From the NCBI RefSeq assembly GCF_036568665.1, contig NZ_DATCSD010000220.1, forward strand, positions 1-19,669: a DNA stretch of 19,669 nucleotides, in the 5' to 3' direction. The translations under genes and the position numbers were made by a program. The notes beneath the pieces were generated by a model. That model was not told the DNA's origin and made no database searches. It saw only the letters and a program-made list of their open reading frames with translations. The DNA comes from Ohtaekwangia sp036568665 (GTDB lineage: Bacteria; Bacteroidota; Bacteroidia; Cytophagales; Cyclobacteriaceae). This document shows positions 14,321 to 19,669 of this stretch, one piece after another; positions within the stretch are counted from its first letter, which is position 1; every line of letters begins with the position of its first letter.

Positions 14321-16267
14321 TTACTTTAACTCGTAAGCAATCTCCATTACTTTCACTACTTCACCTGAACGGTTCTTGATCGGCGAGAAGCTGGAACGAA
14401 TGGCGATGATTTCTCCTTTACGGTTAATGCGTTTGAACGATCCTTTCTTCGGATAACCTGAACTGAGGTCTCTCCAGAACTGACGGTATTCTTCACTGTT
14501 CTTTTCTTCTTTGGTGGCCAGTATGCGGTGGTGCTCACCAACAACTTCGTCCTGCGTGTATCCAAACAGCTCCAGGAAGTTGCTATTCACTTTATTGATA
14601 GTTCCGTCAGCATTATAGTCTGCTACTGCCAGCGAGCCGTGTATAGCGTTTAACGTGCTTTCTGTTTCCGCCTGGCTACGCTGCATTTCTTCCTGTGTAG
14701 CCTGGAGCTCTTCCATGTTCTGGCGCATCTCTTCCTCCTGCGCGCGCATCTGCTCGGTCATCTCTTGTGATTCTTCCAACAGGCGCTGTGTACGCGCGTT
14801 GATCTTCACAGTGGAGATAGTAGATGCTATACTTTCAGCGATCTTTTGTACGAACTCTATTTCAAAATCCTGGAAGACATTAAAAGAAGCGATCTCCACC
14901 ACACCAAAGATCTGCTCATTTACTTTCAGCGGAACGATCAACACGCTGGTAGGATTCGCATCCCCTAATCCGGATACGATCTTCACATAGTTCTGAGGTA
15001 CTTCAGTCAGGTAAACAGTATCACCTTCCTGCCATGCCTGGCCGGCAAGTCCTTCACCTTTATAGATCTTATGATTCAGGAATTTCTTTTTATCCCAGGC
15101 GTAGCAAGCCTTCATAGACATGGTTGCTTCTTCATCAGCAGCCGTATCATCCACTATATATAGGGCCCCCTGATTCGCTTTGAGGTACTTCACCAAGTTA
15201 CCAATGATCTCATCCGACAGTTTACCAAGGTCACTGTTATTGGTACGCAGAATCTCACCGAACTTCGCCAGACCTTCTGTTGCCCAGTTACGTTTCTTAT
15301 CGTCTTCCGATACTTTGGAAAGGTTGTTACGCATGTTGATCAGCGCGTTACCCAATACATCGTGCTCACTGAGAGGCTGGAAGTCCATCTGGTAATTACC
15401 ATTTCCTATATTCTCAGCAAACAAGCTCGTTGACTTCAAACCGGTTACGAGATTATCCATTGCAGTGGCCATCTCTCCTATTTCATCATTACTTGCCTGT
15501 GCCTGCTTCTCTTCCACCAGTTCACCCTTACCAAGTTTAACCACCACATTCTTGAGGAAGTTGACTGGTCGGGTAATACTGCGCCTCAGGAACAAGGCAC
15601 TTAACAATCCAATGATGATAATACTGGTACCAAGTACCAATGTATAGGTCTGAAGACTCTTGATGGAATCTTTTATTTCGGCATCCGATCTCTCCGTTAC
15701 ATCGTCTTGCTTCTTGGCAATACGATTCAGTCTGTTGATCAGGTCTGTTGTGCGGGGAATTACCTGGCTTTCAACGGCATCTTCTGCTAACAGCTTGGTG
15801 AGTGGATCTTCATAGTTTTCAAATGACTGCAGGTTAGCCATTACAGATTTCTTCTGCACATCATTGATCAGTGTATCGAACTTTAAAAACACGGTGTCCA
15901 TCCAAGCGCGTTGGCTATCACTCTCCCAGGTGGGCATCAGCTTGGTGATCTTTTCGCGCAATGCCGGGTAATCGTAATCCTGAAGCTGGCGAAGAGCGTT
16001 CTTATCTTCCTGGTTGGTTTGCAGATATACCCAGTTTGTTACCAACATTTTTGATCGCGTTACCAGGAGAACAAACTCCTTGATAGCATCCTGTGATGGA
16101 CGGTATATCTGGCTCGAACTGTTTACAACATTATTAATCTCATTGCCTTTCCAAAAAATTATACCACCGTTCACAACGAACAGCACTATCAAAATTAGAA
16201 AACCACCGAGGATCTTATTCCCGATGGTTAACCGAAAGCGAAATCTCCTTTTATCTTTTTCTTCCAT
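14321..16267 (-). CDS. Membrane sensor with two HAMP segments, GAF, coiled coil and PAS; no output domain
   Basis: Inner-membrane signalling protein of 648 residues. TM1 is at about 18-38 and TM2 at about 208-228. The periplasmic part between (about 40-205) looks all-helical, like the four-helix bundle of chemoreceptors. A HAMP domain follows (229-281, RRSITRPVNFLKN), then a second HAMP-like unit (282-325, IGNGNYQMDFQPLSEHDVLG). GAF spans about 345-487 (GEGLAGQAWQEGDTVYL, VPLKVNEQIFGVVEIASF). A Glu/Gln/Met-rich coiled coil covers about 490-538. The C-terminal PAS (538-648) has GEHHRILATKEEKN and FKRINRKGEII, the variant seen in Aer/BdlA-like chemoreceptors. There is no histidine kinase, HATPase, GGDEF or MA domain, and the protein ends cleanly at its terminator. 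It starts 9 bases after the YfiR-like gene, so the two are cotranscribed. The signal probably comes from the YfiR-like partner; the output is unknown. Confidence 0.88.
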   Translation of the reverse strand: MEEKDKRRFRFRLTIGNKILGGFLILIVLFVVNGGIIFWKGNEINNVVNSSSQIYRPSQDAIKEFVLLVTRSKMLVTNWVYLQTNQEDKNALRQLQDYDYPALREKITKLMPTWESDSQRAWMDTVFLKFDTLINDVQKKSVMANLQSFENYEDPLTKLLAEDAVESQVIPRTTDLINRLNRIAKKQDDVTERSDAEIKDSIKSLQTYTLVLGTSIIIIGLLSALFLRRSITRPVNFLKNVVVKLGKGELVEEKQAQASNDEIGEMATAMDNLVTGLKSTSLFAENIGNGNYQMDFQPLSEHDVLGNALINMRNNLSKVSEDDKKRNWATEGLAKFGEILRTNNSDLGKLSDEIIGNLVKYLKANQGALYIVDDTAADEEATMSMKACYAWDKKKFLNHKIYKGEGLAGQAWQEGDTVYLTEVPQNYVKIVSGLGDANPTSVLIVPLKVNEQIFGVVEIASFNVFQDFEIEFVQKIAESIASTISTVKINARTQRLLEESQEMTEQMRAQEEEMRQNMEELQATQEEMQRSQAETESTLNAIHGSLAVADYNADGTINKVNSNFLELFGYTQDEVVGEHHRILATKEEKNSEEYRQFWRDLSSGYPKKGSFKRINRKGEIIAIRSSFSPIKNRSGEVVKVMEIAYELK

Positions 16268-16276
16268 AGGTAGGTA

Positions 16277-16780
16277 TTAGATCATGATTGCCAGTCGCGA
16301 CAATTCATTACTTATTCTTAAGTTTTTCTTGCTAATGGATGCCTGGTTTAATTCGAACGCCAATTTACCATCTTTCACAATAAAATTGATATTGCTTCCC
16401 TTCAAGCCAAGTCCCGGCTCTTCGGTTACAATTAATATAGGCATCGCGTTAACCTTTGCCAGTACATTGTCTATTTGAGATGATTTATTGGAGGGAACGT
16501 ACAGAATATTACATTTCCTTATCTCAGTGGGTGCGTTAATCTTCGTCACTTTTATAGAACGATCGCCACTTACCTTTTTAGTTTGGGCCATGTTCCTGAG
16601 TTCATCAAGGATAGGTGAATCTCCCAACACCAGTATTTCGAAGTCGCCTTCATTATAAGCATCCGGCCATTGTACATAGCGCGTAAAGCTGTAGATAAAC
16701 ACTGATTGAAACTTATGCGTCTGGGAATAACCAGCTATCTGAATCAGTAGAAAAAGCAAAATGACTGAGACTCTCTTCAT
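16277..16780 (-). CDS. YfiR-like (DUF4154) periplasmic protein
   Basis: Small exported protein of 167 residues. I chose the ATG at 16780-16778 because it begins a clean signal peptide, MKRVSVILLFLLIQIAGYSQ; an in-frame extension to 16834 adds an unlikely polar stretch. The mature part shows the YfiR pattern: KFQSVFIYSFTRYVQWPDAY, DFEILVLGDSPILDEL, IKVTKINAPTEIRKCNILYV, ILIVTEEPGLG, then GSNINFIVKDGKLAFELN. In Pseudomonas, YfiR restrains the HAMP-containing diguanylate cyclase YfiN from the periplasm. Here it precedes a HAMP-containing membrane sensor by 9 bases, so a similar YfiR-to-sensor contact is inferred, but without a GGDEF domain. The family is fairly sure; the ligand and effect are unknown. 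Confidence 0.85.
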   Translation of the reverse strand: MKRVSVILLFLLIQIAGYSQTHKFQSVFIYSFTRYVQWPDAYNEGDFEILVLGDSPILDELRNMAQTKKVSGDRSIKVTKINAPTEIRKCNILYVPSNKSSQIDNVLAKVNAMPILIVTEEPGLGLKGSNINFIVKDGKLAFELNQASISKKNLRISNELSRLAIMI

Positions 16781-16815
16781 GCTTCGGTAATTATACTGCT
16801 TCTTTGATAAGCATG

Positions 16816-16823
16816 CAAAAATA
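16816..16823 (-). promoter_or_regulatory. Candidate -7 promoter element of the yfiR-like operon
   Basis: The minus strand reads TATTTTTG, a full match to the Bacteroidota -7 consensus TAnnTTTG. It is 35 bases upstream of the chosen start at 16780, leaving a leader of about 28 bases. No clear TTG lies at the -33 distance. Its position supports the shorter start for the YfiR-like protein. Confidence 0.4.
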
Positions 16824-16834
16824 TGCTGGCCCAT

Positions 16835-17439
16835 AGATTAAAATGTTTAAAAATTAGTGCTTTCTAATACATTGGCCATGTATTGCAAGAAGTCAGCCAG
16901 TTTTGATGGCAAGGTAAAATTTAGCATTTCGATCTATATCTTACAAGTGAAAAACGAGGTGATACGAACCTGTTCAGGCACCTATCATATTAATGATATT
17001 CCGTGCAGGCATCGCGTTTGCTAAAGCTCTCATATCGGTAAGTAAAAAGAGCCTCTTGGATTCAAACTGATTCGATTTTAGTCTTGACGACTAAAGTTGA
17101 CGGCTATTGCTGCGCCCCAAAACGAGACGAAAGAACTATATTTCAGGCGCAGTTTGGGACACTTTCATCTGTATGCTCTCCTCTCTTCATGAAGAGCAAC
17201 CTTTCATCCGGAAACCATCGAACATGCATCTTCAAAAACATGCTGATCTTCCTCGTAAAAATTACATAAAAACAACACCACAGATGCTTTCTCTTCATTA
17301 AAAAATGGTCTCATCATCTATAATTAAAGACCAAAGACATTCCATGATGAACTGTAAGAGTTCACAGCGTTTGTTGGCAAACAGAAAAAAAGGAAGCGAC
17401 AACCGTCACACGTCATCACTTCAAAAGGTCATTTATACT
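16835..17439. other. Non-coding stretch with several short palindromes
   Basis: I see no convincing gene. Small open frames near 17084-17301 begin at TTG and show no family features. Structured elements are TATCAT/ATGATA (16983-16998), TTTAGTC/GACTAAA (17077-17095), the perfect 14-base palindrome CTCTTCATGAAGAG (17183-17196), TGAACT/AGTTCA (17348-17364) and GTTTG/CAAAC (17369-17382). None has a T-tract on the correct side to be a clear terminator for the PepSY gene. It could host a small RNA or be decayed sequence. Confidence 0.4.
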
Positions 17440-18645
17440 TCAGACTTTTTCACGTCTCGGCCTGATAACGGGTTTGGCAAAAGCCACAGATGACCGGTGT
17501 GTTTTCTTTTCCCGCTGAGGTTCTTCATCCAACTCATCGGCCTGCTTCTTTCTTCTTCCCCACCAGATGCATACACCGGTTACCGGAAGGCTGGCGCAGA
17601 GGAGGCTCGCCATAAACGCGAGTATCTTTCCCGGAAGACCCAATATAGCTCCCACATGGATGTCGTAGTTCATACGCAGAAGTTTATCTGCACCTGCAGC
17701 ATCGCCCAACCTTCCATATATATGGTCTACTGAAAGTTCTTTTAATGTATACTGATCAAAGAAACGGTAGTCTGACTGCCAGTACGTTCGTGCATCGGCA
17801 TTAACCGTTACTGCGATCGGAGATGTTTTCGTTTCCGGAATGTGTACTTCCAATATTTCGGCCTCAGGATGTTGAGACTTCATTTGCAACCAGATACGAT
17901 CGATAGCCGGCATGCCTGCCTGTGCTATCGCTGCAGTATCGGATGTTGGCTCTATATATAGTAACGACTTCTCTCCTCCTGCTAACGTATAGAATCCTTT
18001 GGCAAACCATTGAAAACCCCAGACCAAACCTGTAGTGGCAAGTATGATAGCAATCCATGTTGCATAGAAGCCCAGCACATTATGCAGATCGTAATTCTTT
18101 CTGCGCCAGCGTGCACTCCATTTAATACTGAATCGTTGCTTCGCTGCCGCCTGGTTCTTAGGCCACCAAAGTATAATTCCGGAGATGAGCATCGCAACAA
18201 AGATGAGTGTGGCCGATGCTACCACCGGCTGACCAATGGATGGTGGAAGCCAAAGATAAAAATGCCCCATCAATACAATGCGGAAGAAATCCGCATTCTC
18301 ATCTTTCACTTTTAATACTTCACCGGTATAGGGGTTCAGGTATACAAAGTAATAATACTCCGACTCGAAGCTATAGAATATAACCTGCGCTGATTTACCG
18401 GGTTTATCGTATAGCACGGCATGAATCTTCTTTCCCGGTAATTCATATTCGGCAATAGCCTTTAACTGTGATGGAGGCAAAACAGCTTTATCTTGTATCT
18501 CGACAAAACGGTATGGCTGCGTCATATCTTGTATTTCTACCTGAAAGGCATAGATGCAGCCTGTAACAGCAATTATAAAAACCACTAGCCCGGACGTTAG
18601 TCCGAGCCAGAGGTGAAGTTTTCCTATAACTTTCTTAAAAGTCAT
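17440..18645 (-). CDS. PepSY-type transmembrane protein (putative siderophore-iron reductase family)
   Basis: Inner-membrane protein of 401 residues with four hydrophobic segments (about 12-34, 137-161, 190-212, 338-362) and periplasmic PepSY-type portions between them. The N-terminal KKVIGKLHLWLGLTSGLVVF and the segments GHFYLWLP, DLHNVLGFY and YDIHVGAILGLPGK are the family's landmarks. They supply His11, His128, His188 and His330, all at membrane edges as expected of heme-ligating His in FoxB/PiuB-like reductases. It starts 25 bases after the stop of the TonB-dependent receptor, so it belongs to that operon. Inferred role: reducing imported ferric chelates in the periplasm to release iron. 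The C-terminal tail (about 365-401) is highly charged and cytoplasmic. The family is sure; the reductase activity is inferred from relatives. Confidence 0.88.
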   Translation of the reverse strand: MTFKKVIGKLHLWLGLTSGLVVFIIAVTGCIYAFQVEIQDMTQPYRFVEIQDKAVLPPSQLKAIAEYELPGKKIHAVLYDKPGKSAQVIFYSFESEYYYFVYLNPYTGEVLKVKDENADFFRIVLMGHFYLWLPPSIGQPVVASATLIFVAMLISGIILWWPKNQAAAKQRFSIKWSARWRRKNYDLHNVLGFYATWIAIILATTGLVWGFQWFAKGFYTLAGGEKSLLYIEPTSDTAAIAQAGMPAIDRIWLQMKSQHPEAEILEVHIPETKTSPIAVTVNADARTYWQSDYRFFDQYTLKELSVDHIYGRLGDAAGADKLLRMNYDIHVGAILGLPGKILAFMASLLCASLPVTGVCIWWGRRKKQADELDEEPQREKKTHRSSVAFAKPVIRPRREKV

Positions 18646-18670
18646 CTCCTGTTGTTAAGATCAGTTTTCG

Positions 18671-19669
18671 TTAAAAGCGGAAGGTAACGCTTCCTGTTAC
18701 GCTTCTCAGTTTTTGCGGATTCACGGTTGAGTATCCAATCCAGTAGTGCTCGTTCGTCAGGTTGTCTACTTTCAATCCTATTCTGAATTTTGTTTGATCA
18801 TAGAAAACAGTAGCGTTCAACACAGTATAGGCCGGTAAGGTAAACTCACCGATGCTGGCACTGTTAACTACTTTGTTATCGCTCGCATAGTTTCCGCCAA
18901 AGCCAAAGCCTAGACCTTTTACTCCTCCCGATTGCAAAGTATAGCTTGCCCAGAAGTTTGCTGCGTTGGGAGCTCCGGCAGTGTTGGGTCTGCGACCGGC
19001 CACATCTTCGTCTGACTTGGTAAACTCCGAGTGGTTGTGTGCAAAACCGGCAATGATATTGAAGCCCTGCAACGGACTGGCTACTATCTCTGCTTCAATA
19101 CCTTTACTTACCTGCGTTCCATCCTGTATAGAGAAGTTTGGATGAGCCGGATCCGTACGTACAAGATCTCTCACCTGTATATCGTAGTAGCTGAGTGTAC
19201 CGGTTAATTTTCCTCCGAGCGCATCTACTTTAATACCGCCTTCAACCTGGTTAGCTCGCTCCGGTCTGAAAGAACGTCCGTTAAAATCTGCACCGGTCTT
19301 GTTGGTAAAACCATTCTGATAGTTGGCAAACAACGATACTTTATCCTTTATCGGTTGATATACGATACCAAACTTGGGAGCAAATGCTGTTTGATTATAG
19401 CTCGTACCATCAATAATATTTCCGGTAGTTTCATCCAGGTTTCCTTTGTTATCGAAATGATCTACACGTACTGCAGCCAACACCATCAGGTTATCGGTCA
19501 GGTTTAATACATCGGATACATATGCGCTATAGGTATACGACTTGAAGATCATCGGGTATACAAACGAGAAGCCTCCATTTATATAGATGGCGTCCATGCT
19601 ATTTCTGTTAAAGGTCCGGTAGTTGGCAATGGGCTGTGTTACATTCACCGTATCGTATGTACCACCTGA
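18671..19669 (-). CDS. TonB-dependent (siderophore-type) receptor, C-terminal part
   Basis: Only the last 332 residues are visible; the frame is open to the right edge, so the start, plug and TonB box lie outside. The GTG at 19648 is an internal Val, not a start. The sequence is a run of outer-membrane beta-strands: VLNLTDNLMVLAAVRVDHFD, FAPKFGIVYQPIKDKVSLFA, RPERANQVEGGIKVDALGG, LNATVFYDQTKFRIGLKVDN, with LTNEHYWIGY and a terminal Phe in VTGSVTFRF. The phrases PAFAPKFG-like, SLFANYQNGF and VDNLTNEHYW are typical of ferric-siderophore receptors (FhuA/FoxA-type) rather than SusC. The partner PepSY protein downstream supports iron-chelate uptake. The siderophore cannot be named. Confidence 0.9.
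   Translation of the reverse strand, partial: SGGTYDTVNVTQPIANYRTFNRNSMDAIYINGGFSFVYPMIFKSYTYSAYVSDVLNLTDNLMVLAAVRVDHFDNKGNLDETTGNIIDGTSYNQTAFAPKFGIVYQPIKDKVSLFANYQNGFTNKTGADFNGRSFRPERANQVEGGIKVDALGGKLTGTLSYYDIQVRDLVRTDPAHPNFSIQDGTQVSKGIEAEIVASPLQGFNIIAGFAHNHSEFTKSDEDVAGRRPNTAGAPNAANFWASYTLQSGGVKGLGFGFGGNYASDNKVVNSASIGEFTLPAYTVLNATVFYDQTKFRIGLKVDNLTNEHYWIGYSTVNPQKLRSVTGSVTFRF

Noticed and set aside
14321..16267. Calling the sensor a histidine kinase or a chemoreceptor
   Set aside because: No H-box, HATPase motifs or chemoreceptor signalling hairpin are present; the protein ends after the PAS and a terminator follows directly.
16781..16834. Longer start for the YfiR-like protein (ATG at 16834)
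   Set aside because: It would place a polar, Cys-containing stretch before a complete signal peptide and would start upstream of the best -7 promoter match.
17348..17382. Terminator for the PepSY gene at the paired hairpins
   Set aside because: On the minus strand the T-run precedes the hairpins instead of following them, so they do not form an intrinsic terminator.
17084..17493. Small plus-strand open frames of about 60 codons
   Set aside because: Two begin at TTG, their translations show no hydrophobic or domain pattern, and the last one overlaps the PepSY gene on the other strand.
19646..19648. GTG as the start of the TonB-dependent receptor
   Set aside because: The frame is open to the window edge, and receptors of this family have several hundred more residues including the plug; the GTG is an internal Val.

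Overview
The window looks like chromosomal DNA of a Bacteroidota member, most likely a Cytophagales-type bacterium. The reasons are a SusC/SusD pair, outer-membrane lipoproteins with acidic residues after the lipidated Cys, Bacteroidota-style promoter matches (TAnnTTTG), and a YfiR-like/HAMP-GAF-PAS sensor pair. Assignment below phylum is inference. I see no tRNA, rRNA, CRISPR array, insertion sequence or phage gene.

Region 1 (1-11766) is a polysaccharide utilisation locus with two divergent arms. The minus-strand arm reads susC-like TonB-dependent transporter, susD-like lipoprotein, then a SusE-type glycan-binding lipoprotein that runs off the left edge. The plus-strand arm reads a LacI-family regulator, a strong terminator, a GH31 alpha-glucosidase without signal peptide, an MFS transporter of the sucrose/maltose (SLC45/GPH-like) type, and an exported CE1-like esterase with a CBM48-like domain. 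The inferred logic is surface capture by SusE/SusD, outer-membrane import by SusC, periplasmic trimming or de-esterification, inner-membrane uptake by the MFS protein, and cytoplasmic hydrolysis by GH31, with LacI acting from the repeat-rich divergent intergenic region. No endo-acting glycanase lies in the window; one may lie beyond the left edge. Alpha-glucan or alpha-glucoside is the best substrate guess.

Region 2 (11767-13860) holds an unrecognised outer-membrane-type lipoprotein with a CPGC motif and a lipoprotein form of methionine sulfoxide reductase A (msrA), closed by a strong terminator.

Region 3 (13860-16834) starts with about 400 bases of non-coding, TATA-rich and repeat-like DNA. 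It is followed on the minus strand by a YfiR-like (DUF4154) periplasmic protein and, 9 bases downstream, a membrane sensor with two HAMP segments, GAF, coiled coil and PAS but no recognisable output domain.

Region 4 (16781-19669) starts with about 660 bases of non-coding DNA containing several short palindromes. Then, on the minus strand, come a PepSY-type membrane protein and, upstream of it, the C-terminal part of a TonB-dependent receptor cut by the right edge. This pair looks like an iron or siderophore uptake and reduction operon.

Across the window the tetranucleotide TATA is strikingly common, mostly because Ile is written ATA after codons ending in T.
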